Positions 43,387 through 56,627 of a stretch of DNA of 64,000 bases are shown here, piece by piece (the stretch's first letter is position 1; each line of letters begins with the position of its first letter). Where the stretch lies: contig DATIPS010000007.1 in NCBI GenBank assembly GCA_035471805.1, positions 1-64,000 on the forward strand. Direction: 5' to 3'. The DNA is from Acidimicrobiia bacterium. Lineage in GTDB: Bacteria; Actinomycetota; Acidimicrobiia; Spongiisociales; JAHEDJ01. Below the pieces are notes generated by a model, which ran no database searches, was not told the DNA's origin, and was given only the letters and a program-made list of their open reading frames with translations. The position numbers and the translations under genes are program-made.

Positions 43387-45513
43387 TCACTCCCCCGGCC
43401 GGTACTCCGATTCGAGGTTGGCGAGAATGTCGGCCTCGTTGAACCAGACCGGCCGGAGCCGGCGCTCTGCGAACAGCGCCGCCTGGTCTGCGAAGTGGGG
43501 GGAAGCGCCGTCGTGTACGGCGGACCCGAACTGATGCACTGCCTCGGAGGTCACAGAGCCGTCCGAGTGGAACGTGACGATCAATACGTAGGCGTCGCCG
43601 GCGATTCCCTCGAATCGACCGTCTTCCAGGTCACCGTAGACGGCGTGGAGCAGGTCTGGACCTCCGCCGATTCCGATGTCGAGGTCACCGCGTACGAGGC
43701 GGTTCACTTCCGACCACTTCGGAGCTATCGACCCCCGGCTCTCCTCGAGCCTTGCCACGACAGCCCGCATGGCCGCCTCGAGTTCGGTATCGCCCACCTC
43801 GAGCGCCGACCCCATCTGCGACGGATCGAAGTCGACATCGGCCTCCAGAAGCTGCGCCAGGAGCATGATGACGAGGCCCGTGGCCGGATCGTCGGGATCA
43901 GCCTCCCGATCCCACGAGGCGAGAAGATCCAGTGCCCCGTCCAGGTCCGCGGCCCACTCACTTCCCAGGATCCGGTCGACGAGGAGGGCCGGAAGTGAAT
44001 CCTCGTCGTATGTCATGTCCCATTTGATGGCCTTCAACTCCTCCGGCGTGATCGATTCATCGGCCGCGAACAACTCGAGGGATCGAAGCGACCTGTTGGT
44101 CTCCTGATCCTCAACTCCCATGAAGGCCGGGAAGTCCAACGGATCGAGCCCTTCGGGTCCGGCGGTGAAGGGCGTCGAGTTGGAGTTCTGGATGAAGCCG
44201 CCGGCCGGGTCCACGACCCACGGCAACCGGTCGAGCGGGACGTAGCCGTCCCACAGGGTCGCCCGCGTGTTGCCCGGCACGTATCCGGACCAGTCGAAGG
44301 CCGGGTCGCGGTCGGGAATCAAACCGTGATAGAGATAGGCGATCTTGCCTGTACGGTCGGCGTATCCGACGGAGAACGAAGGCAGCCCATCCTGGCGTTT
44401 CAGGGCCGCCTCCCAATCTTCGAATGTCTTTGCCTTGTTCATTTCGAAGAGTTGCTCGACCAGGCCGGTTTCACCCATGCCCGCATAACGGATCGCGTAC
44501 GTGCCGTGGTCCCGGCGCACGACCGGGCCGTAGATGGACCACAGGACTTCCTGGGAGAATGTCCATCGCAGGCGCCCCAGCAGGCGCACCTCGATCGGGG
44601 CCTCTCCTACTTCGAGGGTCAGCCATTCTCCGTCCACCCGGTATCTGTCGGGGTCGTCCGGGTCGATGTCGAGTTCGTAGACGTCGATCAGGTCGGGACG
44701 GTTGACGGTGAACGACCAGGCGAGGTCGCGATTGTGCCCGAGTGCCAGCACCGGCATGCCCGGAAACAACGCCCCGGTCATGTCCCAACCCTCATCGCTG
44801 GTGACGTGGGCTTCGTACCATGCAACCGGGCCGGTCCAGGGTTGATGTGAGTTCGATACCAGCATCGTCTCGCCGCCCGCGCTCCGATTGGGCGAGACGG
44901 CGAACACGTTGGATCCGTATCTGACCGCAGGTGATCCGGCGGCCGACAGGTCGGGACGCTCATCCTCGAAAAGGGATCCGATTGTTGCCTCGAGTCCGAA
45001 GAAGAGCGGGACCTTCTGTGTGAAGCCGGCCACTATGTCTCGCCCGGACATCGGAAACAATCCGACCAGTGCCTCATCGGGATGGAGTTGCGCGTAATGG
45101 TTGACCCCGTCGGCGTACGCCTCGCAGATTGCCCGGATTTCCGGCGAGAGCTGCGCCCAGCCGGCTTCCACAGTTTGCGGGATGCGCAATAACTGGACGA
45201 AGTAGTCGACGGGGGCAGAGTCCGGCCCGTACACGGAGGCGAGTTTCCCCCGTGCGGCGAGGGCGGTCTGCTGGATAGTCAGGAAATCGTCTTCTGCGTG
45301 GGCAAAGGCGAGCCCGTATGCCGCGTCGGCGTCGGTCGCTCCCCATACATGCGGTATGCCGTAGGTGTCGCGCCGGATGACCGTGTCGTATGTGCCGGGG
45401 GCCGGAGCGACACCATCGACCTCCCCTGCCGCCGATTCGGGCCAAAACAGCCAGGCCGACAAGACGACCAGGACCCCGGCAGTCGAGAGAAGCCACCTTT
45501 TCCAACGAGACAT
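43387..45513 (-). CDS. Penicillin acylase family hydrolase (exported)
   Basis: 708 residues. N-terminal membrane anchor or signal (WKRWLLSTAGVLVVLSAWLFWP), alpha chain with VIRRDTYGIPHVWGATDADAAYGLAFAHAEDDF, spacer, then the N-terminal nucleophile S201 in RYGSNVFAVSP with SNSHQPW following, which would be exposed by self-cleavage. The acylase/peptidase S45 fold cleaves amides such as N-acyl-homoserine lactones or penicillins. ATG 45513 gives the signal; an upstream GTG would add 29 residues. No lactone-signalling genes are nearby. Confidence 0.88.
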   Translation of the reverse strand: MSRWKRWLLSTAGVLVVLSAWLFWPESAAGEVDGVAPAPGTYDTVIRRDTYGIPHVWGATDADAAYGLAFAHAEDDFLTIQQTALAARGKLASVYGPDSAPVDYFVQLLRIPQTVEAGWAQLSPEIRAICEAYADGVNHYAQLHPDEALVGLFPMSGRDIVAGFTQKVPLFFGLEATIGSLFEDERPDLSAAGSPAVRYGSNVFAVSPNRSAGGETMLVSNSHQPWTGPVAWYEAHVTSDEGWDMTGALFPGMPVLALGHNRDLAWSFTVNRPDLIDVYELDIDPDDPDRYRVDGEWLTLEVGEAPIEVRLLGRLRWTFSQEVLWSIYGPVVRRDHGTYAIRYAGMGETGLVEQLFEMNKAKTFEDWEAALKRQDGLPSFSVGYADRTGKIAYLYHGLIPDRDPAFDWSGYVPGNTRATLWDGYVPLDRLPWVVDPAGGFIQNSNSTPFTAGPEGLDPLDFPAFMGVEDQETNRSLRSLELFAADESITPEELKAIKWDMTYDEDSLPALLVDRILGSEWAADLDGALDLLASWDREADPDDPATGLVIMLLAQLLEADVDFDPSQMGSALEVGDTELEAAMRAVVARLEESRGSIAPKWSEVNRLVRGDLDIGIGGGPDLLHAVYGDLEDGRFEGIAGDAYVLIVTFHSDGSVTSEAVHQFGSAVHDGASPHFADQAALFAERRLRPVWFNEADILANLESEYRPGE

Positions 45514-45595
45514 CGGCGGAACGGTATCAGGTGCAGGTTCGTTGCCGGGAACCCAAGGTGGCGCCGGACCGGCCCACCGGTCCCGTACCGCCCAA

Positions 45596-45601
45596 TACAC
45601 T
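45596..45601 (+). promoter_or_regulatory. -10 box of a leaderless promoter (PPOX-family gene)
   Basis: TACACT, then CCCCCGC and ATG 45609 (7-base spacer), the same hexamer and spacer as at 20034-20039. Confidence 0.65.
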
Positions 45602-45608
45602 CCCCCGC

Positions 45609-45998
45609 ATGAAGCTCACACCGGCACAACTCGAGTTCCTCTCGGAACGGCACCTCGGCACGCTCACGACCCTCCGTCGCGACGGCAGCCCGCATGTAGT
45701 CGCAATCGCCTTCACTTACCTCCCCGGAGACGGATCGGTCAGCATCATCACGAATGAGGGATCGCAGAAGGTCAGGAATGTCGAGGGATCGGCCCGCGCC
45801 GCAGTGTGCCAGGTGGACGGGGGCCGCTGGCTCACGCTGGAAGGCCCGGCAACCGTGCACCGCAGCGCGACCGAGATCGCCAGAGCGGAAGCCGCCTTCG
45901 AATCCCGCTACCGGCCGCCCTCCGACAATCCAAAGCGCGTGGCGATCGAGATCTCTGTCGACCGAGTTCTCGGATCCGGAAGCCTCGGGCATGCGTGA
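45609..45998 (+). CDS. PPOX-class F420/FMN-dependent flavoenzyme
   Basis: 129 residues of the split beta-barrel family (pyridoxamine-phosphate-oxidase-like): LSERHLGTLTTLRRDGSPHVVAIAFTY at about 10-36, then KVRNVEGSARAAVCQVDGGRWLTLEGPATV. Proteins of this size in actinobacteria bind F420 and include F420-dependent biliverdin reductases. Overlaps the aminotransferase start by 8 bases, so the two are translated together. Confidence 0.82.
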   Translation: MKLTPAQLEFLSERHLGTLTTLRRDGSPHVVAIAFTYLPGDGSVSIITNEGSQKVRNVEGSARAAVCQVDGGRWLTLEGPATVHRSATEIARAEAAFESRYRPPSDNPKRVAIEISVDRVLGSGSLGHA

Positions 45999-47166
45999 AC
46001 ACTGGGATCTCGAGGAGGGGATCAGCTTCCTCAACCATGGATCCTTCGGGGCGACACCGCGCGCCGTGCTGGAAAGCCAATCCGCTCTCCGGCGGCGCAT
46101 GGAACTGGAACCCGTCCGCTTCTTTCGAGATGAGCTCGAAACGCTCGGAGAATCGGCCCGCGCCGAACTCGGCCGCTTCGTCGGTGCCCATCCCGCCGAC
46201 CTGGCTTTCGTCCCCAACGCCACCACCGGCGTCAACGCCGTCTTACGATCGCTCCCCCTGGACGCCCGCGACGAGATCCTGATCACCAACCACGGCTACA
46301 ACGCATGCTCCAATGCAGCCCGGTTCGCGGCTTCCCGAGCGGGTGCGACTGTGGTGACCGCACGCATCCCGTTCCCTCTCGACGATGAGGACCAGATCGT
46401 GGAAGGCGTCCTGGAAGCGGTGAGTCCTCGAACCCGGCTGGCCGTGATCGACCACGTCACCAGTCCCACCGCCTTGATCTTCCCGATAAAGGAAATCGTC
46501 GCCTCCCTCGCCGACGCCGGCATCGACACACTGGTCGATGGAGCCCACGCCCCGGGCATGCTGGATCTGGACATCGAGGCGATCGGAGCCGCCTACTACA
46601 CCGGCAACTGCCACAAGTGGATGTGCGCACCGAAGGGAGCGGCCTTCCTCCATGTACGTCCGGACCGGCAGGATGGGATCGTCCCAACGACCATCAGCCA
46701 CGGCGCCAACTCCACGCGATCCGATGTCTCGAAGTTCCGACTGCTGTTCGACTGGACCGGCACCCACGACCCGAGTTCCTATCTCTCGATTCCCGCCGCC
46801 ATCGCAACCGTCGATGCGATGGTCGACGGCGGCTGGGCGCAAGTGATGCAACGAAACAGGGAGCTGGCGCGTTCGGCCCGTGATCTGTTGGTCGAAACCC
46901 TGGGCATTCCCAGTCCGGCCCCCGACAGAGTTCTCGGATCGATGGCCGCAGTTCCGTTGCCTGATGACGGCGCTCCTTCATCGACCGACGGGAGCCAGCC
47001 TCTGCGGGACCGGCTGCTTCGCGACCATCACATCGAGGTTCCCGTCCCCGATTGGCCGGCGTGGCCACACCGGCTGCTGCGTGTTTCTGCCCACCTGTAC
47101 AACCGGCCGGATGAGTTCCACCGACTGGTCGATGCCCTCCGAGCGCTCGACATCGCCGTCCACTGA
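45991..47166 (+). CDS. Class V aminotransferase (isopenicillin-N-epimerase-like)
   Basis: 391 residues, fold-type I PLP enzyme. FLNHGSFGATP at about 13-23, VPNATTGVNAVL, D183 in LVDGAHAPGM and the PLP lysine K209 in NCHKWMCAPKG. That signature matches the isopenicillin N epimerase/cysteine-desulfurase-like branch. Start ATG 45991 lies within the previous gene. Substrate not predictable. Confidence 0.88.
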   Translation: MREHWDLEEGISFLNHGSFGATPRAVLESQSALRRRMELEPVRFFRDELETLGESARAELGRFVGAHPADLAFVPNATTGVNAVLRSLPLDARDEILITNHGYNACSNAARFAASRAGATVVTARIPFPLDDEDQIVEGVLEAVSPRTRLAVIDHVTSPTALIFPIKEIVASLADAGIDTLVDGAHAPGMLDLDIEAIGAAYYTGNCHKWMCAPKGAAFLHVRPDRQDGIVPTTISHGANSTRSDVSKFRLLFDWTGTHDPSSYLSIPAAIATVDAMVDGGWAQVMQRNRELARSARDLLVETLGIPSPAPDRVLGSMAAVPLPDDGAPSSTDGSQPLRDRLLRDHHIEVPVPDWPAWPHRLLRVSAHLYNRPDEFHRLVDALRALDIAVH

Positions 47167-47229
47167 TCGGGTCGAGCACCGGGAGGACGGTCGGAACCGT
47201 CAACTGGGCCGACGAGGCCGGAAGGGACG

Positions 47230-47247
47230 ATGGGGGCAAACCCCCAT
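47230..47247 (+). terminator. Hairpin after the aminotransferase gene
   Basis: Perfect 7-bp stem ATGGGGG / CCCCCAT with loop CAAA, 63 bases after the stop. Its distance from the gene and lack of T run make termination plausible rather than certain. Confidence 0.5.
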
Positions 47248-47303
47248 AGCAACTCTTCCCAAGGTTTCGGACAATCGCGGCAGGCTTCGAACAAGGAGTT
47301 GCG

Positions 47304-48512
47304 ATGACCGATAGCCGACATCCCGCACATCGACGCCGGACGAGACGCACGCTGATAGGCCTGGTGGTGTTCGTGGTCTTGTTCCACCTGGCCGGAGGGT
47401 GGTACTTCTCGGGCCTGATCAAGACGGACGGCCTCGAACCGCGTGCCTCGGAGCACAACTTCGGCGTACGGGTAGTCGAAGTCTCCAACCACTCGATCAC
47501 GCTCGACGGAACAGACCGCCGAGCCATCGACCACCCCGGAATCATCGGATTGTGGTGGGAGGACGGCTACGGCCAGGTCGGCCGAATCCGCTCGACCGAC
47601 GGCACCACCGTCAAACGTGACCTCACCATCTTCTATGGAGATCCGCCGCCGCTCTGCACAGCCGGAGATCTGGAACAATGCCCCGGGGTCGATCTCGAAG
47701 GCTTTGCATTTCCGAAGGACCCGTCCGATGTGGGCCTGACATTCGAGGAAATCACTTTCGAGTCCCCGCTTGGCCCGATGGGTGCCTGGCTGGTATCCCC
47801 GCCCGGTGAAGCCGGATCAATATGGGCGATTCATATGCACGGGTGGCGAACAGACAGACGGGAAGCTGTGCGGATGCTGCCTGCATACGCAGAATCCGGA
47901 GTCACGTCCCTCGTGATCGACTATCGAAACGACCCGGGTGCCCCCGCCGACCCGAGCGGCCTGTACAGGTTCGGGCGAACGGAGTGGGAGGACACCGAAG
48001 CGGCGGTTCAATACGCGCTCGACAACGGCGCCGACCGGGTCGTCCTCAGCGGTTACAGCACCGGAGCCACAGCCGAAATGGCTTTCCTCGCTTACTCTCC
48101 GCTCGCCGACCGCGTAGTCGGGGTGGTGTTCGACTCGCCCAACATAGACTTCGGGCGAGTGGTTTCCGACCAAGCGTCCAGGCGGACGATCCCCGGAACA
48201 CCTATCCCGCTCCCGCCCTCGTTGACGGCAACGGCGAAGTGGATCGCCGATCTACGCTTCGATGTCGATTGGGACGCCATCAATTACGTGGACCGGGAGG
48301 ACATCCTGCAGGTTCCGGCTCTGGTCTTCCACGGGATGAACGACCAGAGGGTGCCCGTTGCGGTCTCCGAGGACCTGAAGGCTGCCTACCCGCATCTGGT
48401 GACTCTGATTTCAGATCCGGAGGCCGATCACGTCCAAACCTGGAATGTCGATCCCGCACGCTACGAGGCTCATATTGGCGAGTTCCTTGCGGCGCTGGCA
48501 GAGGCGGGCTGA
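47304..48512 (+). CDS. Alpha/beta hydrolase with N-terminal membrane anchor
   Basis: 402 residues. One transmembrane helix at about 17-37 (LIGLVVFVVLFHLAGGWYF), then a roughly 110-residue extracellular region with two cysteines (C118, C126), then the hydrolase: oxyanion HMHGWRTDRRE, nucleophile S252 in LSGYSTGAT, aspartate in GMNDQRVP, histidine in EADHVQTW. ATG 47304 has AAGGAG upstream. It acts outside the membrane; substrate unknown. Confidence 0.84.
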   Translation: MTDSRHPAHRRRTRRTLIGLVVFVVLFHLAGGWYFSGLIKTDGLEPRASEHNFGVRVVEVSNHSITLDGTDRRAIDHPGIIGLWWEDGYGQVGRIRSTDGTTVKRDLTIFYGDPPPLCTAGDLEQCPGVDLEGFAFPKDPSDVGLTFEEITFESPLGPMGAWLVSPPGEAGSIWAIHMHGWRTDRREAVRMLPAYAESGVTSLVIDYRNDPGAPADPSGLYRFGRTEWEDTEAAVQYALDNGADRVVLSGYSTGATAEMAFLAYSPLADRVVGVVFDSPNIDFGRVVSDQASRRTIPGTPIPLPPSLTATAKWIADLRFDVDWDAINYVDREDILQVPALVFHGMNDQRVPVAVSEDLKAAYPHLVTLISDPEADHVQTWNVDPARYEAHIGEFLAALAEAG

Positions 48513-48713
48513 TGGTTCGACATGGGACTGATCGGGTGCCGCAGCACAGAACCGGTCCACCGATGCCACCTATTCGGGCCCTTCGGCTCTATACATCCGG
48601 CCGGCTCACCTCCAGTGTGGCTTCTGGGAGCGCCAGACCCACCGCCCGTTATCGCCGGCCCGCCGGCTCGGGCCGGAGGGGAGGGCTTTCAGAGCTGGAC
48701 CACCCGGAGAGTC

Positions 48714-52713
<4,000 letters not shown>

Positions 52714-52864
52714 TCTGAGCCGACGGAGGTCCGGTTGACGGATTACCCGGTTCCCTAGGCTCGGCTGAGGCGCCTACGGCCCGGCTCCGGCGTCCGGAGG
52801 CCGCAGCGCGCCGGACTCCCTGCTGGCGCCATCGCCGCGTCCGGACGGCCATAATGTGTCGCAT

Positions 52865-54469
52865 ATGGACCTCGTGCTGCTGGTCGTAGCCTTCGGCTTT
52901 GGATTCGCAGCCACCCGTATGCGACTTCCGGCCCTGGTGGGTTATCTGGCCGCCGGTTTCGTGCTTCATGCCGGCGGGTTCGAGGCGAGCGAGGCGCTCG
53001 AGACCATTTCAGAACTCGGCGTCCAGTTGCTGCTGTTCGGGATCGGACTCAAGCTGAGGATCGGTACCCTGGCTCGTCCGGAGGTGTGGGGAACGGCCAC
53101 GATTCACCTTGCCTCCACCACGGCCCTGTTGACCGCCGTGCTGCTCGTCGCCGGGGCGCTGGGGGTCCCGATGGCTTCGACACTCGACCTGGGGCAGGTC
53201 GCTTTGATCGGCCTGGCATTCTCCTTCTCGAGCACCGTCTTCGCGGTCAAGACCCTCGAGGAGATGAACGAGTCCGGGTCGCTTTCGGGGCGAGTGGCGG
53301 TGGGTGTGCTGATCGTCCAGGACGTGGCCGCCGTCGCCTTTCTGGCATTGTCGACCGGAGAGTTGCCGACGTTGTGGGCGCTGCCGGTGGTGCTGGTGAT
53401 CCTGGCGCTGCGACCTGCCGTCGGATGGCTGCTGGCACGGACCGGACACGGCGAGCTCCTGGTTCTGCTCGGCTTCGCACTCGCACTGGGGGTTGGTGCG
53501 GGAGGTTTTGATCTGGTGGGCCTGAAACCGGAGCTCGGTGCGCTGGTGACCGGGATTGTGGTCTCGTCGCACACTCGAGCGGATGAGATGGCCGACCGGT
53601 TGCTGGACTTCAAGGACCTCTTCCTGGTCGGCTTCTTCCTCTCGATCGGGTTGGCGGGGACTCCTCCGCTCGGCTCGTACGCTATGGCGACCTTGATACT
53701 CATGCTCATCCCGATCAAGGGGGCCCTGTTCTTCCTGGTTTTCACGCGATTCCGGCTGAGATCCCGCACCGCCCTCCACTCCTCGTTGACCCTGTCCACG
53801 TACAGCGAATTCGGGCTGATCGTGGCCTCGGCCGGCCTTGCCGGCGGGCATCTCGACCAAGCGTGGGTGTCGGCGATCGCAGTCGCCGTAGCCGCCTCCT
53901 TCGTCGTGGCCTCCGCGGCCAACTCGGCCCGCTACCGCATGTACGGCTCTCTGTCGGGTCGACTCGCCCGCCTGGAACGACACCCACCCCTACCAGACGA
54001 TGCAGTTGTCGACTGCGGATACGCCCGGATCGTCATCTTCGGAATGGGCCGGGTAGGGACCGGCGCATACGATGAAATCATCGCCCGCCGCGGCGCCATA
54101 GTTGTGGGCGTGGACCGCAGCGACGAAACCATCGCCCGACACGACAGACACGGACGGAACGTGGTGCGTGGTGATGCGCTCGACCGAGATTTCTGGGATC
54201 GACTTCGTTTCCGGCACGATGTGGAACTGATCCTGGTGGCGATGGACAACCACCGCTCGAACCTCGAGTGCGTCCACCGAGCAAAGGAGTTCCTGCCGGA
54301 GGCCCACATAGCTGCGATCGCCACCTACCCGGACCAGGTCGCCGAGCTCAGGACCGCCGGTGTCGACGTCGCCAGGGATTTGTACGAGGAGGCCGGTCAG
54401 GGTCTCGCCGACGACGCCGTCGCGTCGGCGTGGGAGCGGTCTGCGGAACCGGAAGAACCGGACGTGTAG
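52865..54469 (+). CDS. Kef-type cation:proton antiporter (CPA2) with TrkA-N domain
   Basis: 534 residues. About twelve hydrophobic helices (residues 1-350) with LVGYLAAGFVLHAGG, GVLIVQDVAAVAFLAL and GFFLSIGLAG typical of CPA2, followed by a cytosolic Rossmann domain starting ARIVIFGMGRVGTGAYDEI (GxGxxG) and RHGRNVVRGDALDRDFW. It exports K or Na in exchange for protons under nucleotide control. ATG 52865 follows CATAAT by 9 bases; a GTG at 52856 is an alternative start. Confidence 0.88.
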   Translation: MDLVLLVVAFGFGFAATRMRLPALVGYLAAGFVLHAGGFEASEALETISELGVQLLLFGIGLKLRIGTLARPEVWGTATIHLASTTALLTAVLLVAGALGVPMASTLDLGQVALIGLAFSFSSTVFAVKTLEEMNESGSLSGRVAVGVLIVQDVAAVAFLALSTGELPTLWALPVVLVILALRPAVGWLLARTGHGELLVLLGFALALGVGAGGFDLVGLKPELGALVTGIVVSSHTRADEMADRLLDFKDLFLVGFFLSIGLAGTPPLGSYAMATLILMLIPIKGALFFLVFTRFRLRSRTALHSSLTLSTYSEFGLIVASAGLAGGHLDQAWVSAIAVAVAASFVVASAANSARYRMYGSLSGRLARLERHPPLPDDAVVDCGYARIVIFGMGRVGTGAYDEIIARRGAIVVGVDRSDETIARHDRHGRNVVRGDALDRDFWDRLRFRHDVELILVAMDNHRSNLECVHRAKEFLPEAHIAAIATYPDQVAELRTAGVDVARDLYEEAGQGLADDAVASAWERSAEPEEPDV

Positions 54470-54518
54470 ACCGGAGCGAGTGAGCCCGGAGCCGGTACAC
54501 GAGAGCACGGGCAGGCAG

Positions 54519-54535
54519 TCTCGACCCGGTCGAGA
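54519..54535 (+). terminator. Hairpin after the antiporter gene
   Basis: Perfect 7-bp stem TCTCGAC / GTCGAGA with a 3-base loop, 49 bases past the stop; a second hairpin follows closely. Confidence 0.5.
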
Positions 54536-54538
54536 CCA

Positions 54539-54563
54539 CCCGGTTCGACATTATTGAGCCGGG
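54539..54563. terminator. Second hairpin upstream of the ECF module
   Basis: CCCGGTTC / GAGCCGGG, 8-bp stem with one G-T pair and a 9-base AT-rich loop. Could be a terminator for the antiporter or an operator near the ECF promoter. The sequence between 54564 and 54636 must hold that promoter. Confidence 0.45.
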
Positions 54564-54636
54564 CTACGCCGCGCGGGCTTGTGGTAAGAACCCCGCCGCC
54601 GGACCTCTTCTAGATTGAGAGGACGGAGAGGCAGGG

Positions 54637-55107
54637 TTGTTGGAGATCCGGACAAGCTCGTTCACAGAATTCGTTCGAGCCGCGGAGCCGAAGCTCCGCC
54701 ACGCGTTGATCTCCGCCTACGGCCGTCAGGAAGGTTGGGAAGCTGTGGCCGAGGCCCTTGCCTACGCCTGGGAACACTGGGACCGGATCCAGACCATGGA
54801 GAACCCGATCGGCTACCTATACCGGGTCGGCCGGAGCCGGGGTCGCTGGGGTTTCCGGCGGCCCCGCATCGTTCACGAGATGTACCCGGCGGCCGATGAT
54901 TCGCCCTGGATCGAACCTGCCCTGCCGGCTGCCCTGCGACGGCTGTCACAGCGACAGAGGACGGCGGTGATGCTGGTCAAGGGGTTTGGGTGGACGTATC
55001 AGGAGGTTGCCGATCTGACCGGCATCTCGCTGAGTTCCGTCCAGAACCACGTGGAACGAGCTCTCAGCAAGCTGCGAGCGGACCTGGAGGTGGCCGATGG
55101 TCTTTGA
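54637..55107 (+). CDS. ECF-type sigma factor A
   Basis: 156 residues with region 2 (FTEFVRAAEPKLRHALISAYG to AYAWEHWDRIQTMENPIGYLYRVGRSR) and region 4 (LRRLSQRQRTAVMLVKGFGWTYQEVADLTGISLSSVQNHVERALSKL). It is short for an ECF factor and lacks any extra domain. Start TTG 54637 (or TTG 54640) follows GGAGAGGCAGGG. The gene overlaps the propeller gene by 11 bases, the arrangement of a sigma/anti-sigma pair. Confidence 0.88.
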   Translation: MLEIRTSSFTEFVRAAEPKLRHALISAYGRQEGWEAVAEALAYAWEHWDRIQTMENPIGYLYRVGRSRGRWGFRRPRIVHEMYPAADDSPWIEPALPAALRRLSQRQRTAVMLVKGFGWTYQEVADLTGISLSSVQNHVERALSKLRADLEVADGL

Positions 55108-56605
55108 CCTGGAGGATCGGATTCGCGCCTATGCCGAACATCTGGATGACACCACACCGAGCGTTGGACCCGAGACGGCTCGGCGGATCGCAGAGCACCG
55201 GCCGCGCTCGACACGGTTGACGGCCGCGGTTGCTGCGGCAGGACTCGTTGTTCTGGCTCTTGCTTTGGTCGTAGTCCTGAATCCGTTGGGTTCGGAGTCG
55301 CCTGTTGTCGAGCAACCGGCGACCGTGTCCACGGCCGTCGCATCGGAACCCACGACGAACTCAGAAGCGGGCCCGACCGCTACCACAGGGACAGCCCCGA
55401 CCACCACCACCGAGGCCCCCACGCCACCGGTGACGATGACCTGGACCCGCATCGAGTCCGACGTCTTCGGTGGATCCGGGCAGCAGTGGATCAGAGACAT
55501 TGCCGCCGGTGGGTCGAGATTGGTGGCGGTCGGTGCGGACGGCTCGGGCGGTGATCTCGATGCTGCCGTCTGGTATTCGACCGACGGAAGTACCTGGAGC
55601 AAGGTCGTGCACGACGAGGCCGTCTTCGGTGGTCCGGGGGATCAGTACATGATGGCGGTCACGGCGGGCGGACCGGGGTTCGTGGCCGTGGGTGAAGATA
55701 CGTCGGAGGATGGATCTTCCGGCATCTCGGCTGTGTGGATCTCCGAGGACGGGATCAGCTGGAGCCGGGTCCCTCACGACGAGGCCGCCTTCGGCGGTAC
55801 GGAACAGACCAATGTCTTCATGAAGGACGTCACTGTGTTTGGGTCGGAGCTGGTCGCGGTAGGGGTGGAAGTCACTGAAGGCTCCGCCGACGCGGTGGCG
55901 TGGATCTCGGCAGACGGGATCAGCTGGGAGCGGGTCCCTCACGACGAGGCGGTGTTCGGAGGGCCACAATTCCAGGTCATGTGGGCAGTGGTGCCGGCCG
56001 GTCCCGGACTCGTGGCGGTCGGACAAGGCGGCGACCTGGCGGGGGAAAGCGGACCGGGCCAGCCGGCGGCAGTGTGGACTTCCACCGACGGCCGCGACTG
56101 GTCGCGAGTACCCGAACAGGCCGGATTGCTGAGCGGATACCCGGCCCGAGGACCCGACAACGGAGACTGGGCACGCATGGACGACGTGATCGTCGGTGGT
56201 CCCGGTCTGGTGGCCGCAGGTCGCGTGGGCAGATGTCAGGATCTCGCCTGCACCGAGGACGCAGCAGTCTGGACGTCGGTAGATGGGGTGACATGGGGAC
56301 GAAGCACCATCGAGGAGGCAGTCGGCATGAACTTCGACCGGATCTTCGGAGTGAGCAGTTTCGGCGACCTCCTGGTTGCCACCGGAGTAGGCCGCGCCGC
56401 CGACGTGAACCTTGGGCCGGCCGTGGTCCGGACCTCGACCGACGGAGGCCGGACCTGGGATCGCGTAATGAGCGCCGCCGCCTTCGGAAAACTGAACGAA
56501 GGGCCGAATGCCATATATGCGTCGGTCGAGGTCGAGTCCAGCTTGATCGCAGTCGGCAGCTGGGGGTCGGACGCCGCCATATGGATCGCCACCAACGAAG
56601 AGTGA
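55097..56605 (+). CDS. Single-pass membrane protein with BNR/Asp-box beta-propeller, putative anti-sigma sensor (module A)
   Basis: 502 residues. Cytosolic part 1-41 (MVFDLEDRIRAYAEHLDD...), transmembrane helix at about 42-62, a threonine-rich linker (about 75-110), then an extracytoplasmic propeller of about seven repeats. Repeats end in W-[ST]-x-DG-x-x-W-x-RV and open with AGGPGLVAVG or similar; three carry HDEAVFGG-like blocks. Asp-box S-TDGGRTW occurs near the end. No ZAS histidine/cysteine motif is present, so anti-sigma function rests on coupling with the ECF gene (ATG 55097, GGAGG 6 bases upstream, inside the sigma gene). An exported protein follows. Confidence 0.72.
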   Translation: MVFDLEDRIRAYAEHLDDTTPSVGPETARRIAEHRPRSTRLTAAVAAAGLVVLALALVVVLNPLGSESPVVEQPATVSTAVASEPTTNSEAGPTATTGTAPTTTTEAPTPPVTMTWTRIESDVFGGSGQQWIRDIAAGGSRLVAVGADGSGGDLDAAVWYSTDGSTWSKVVHDEAVFGGPGDQYMMAVTAGGPGFVAVGEDTSEDGSSGISAVWISEDGISWSRVPHDEAAFGGTEQTNVFMKDVTVFGSELVAVGVEVTEGSADAVAWISADGISWERVPHDEAVFGGPQFQVMWAVVPAGPGLVAVGQGGDLAGESGPGQPAAVWTSTDGRDWSRVPEQAGLLSGYPARGPDNGDWARMDDVIVGGPGLVAAGRVGRCQDLACTEDAAVWTSVDGVTWGRSTIEEAVGMNFDRIFGVSSFGDLLVATGVGRAADVNLGPAVVRTSTDGGRTWDRVMSAAAFGKLNEGPNAIYASVEVESSLIAVGSWGSDAAIWIATNEE

Positions 56606-56627
56606 CTCATACCGATAGGGGAAGACG

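Noticed and set aside
47167-47303. Riboswitch upstream of the alpha/beta hydrolase
   Set aside because: Only one simple hairpin (47230-47247) is present; no conserved riboswitch core is recognisable.
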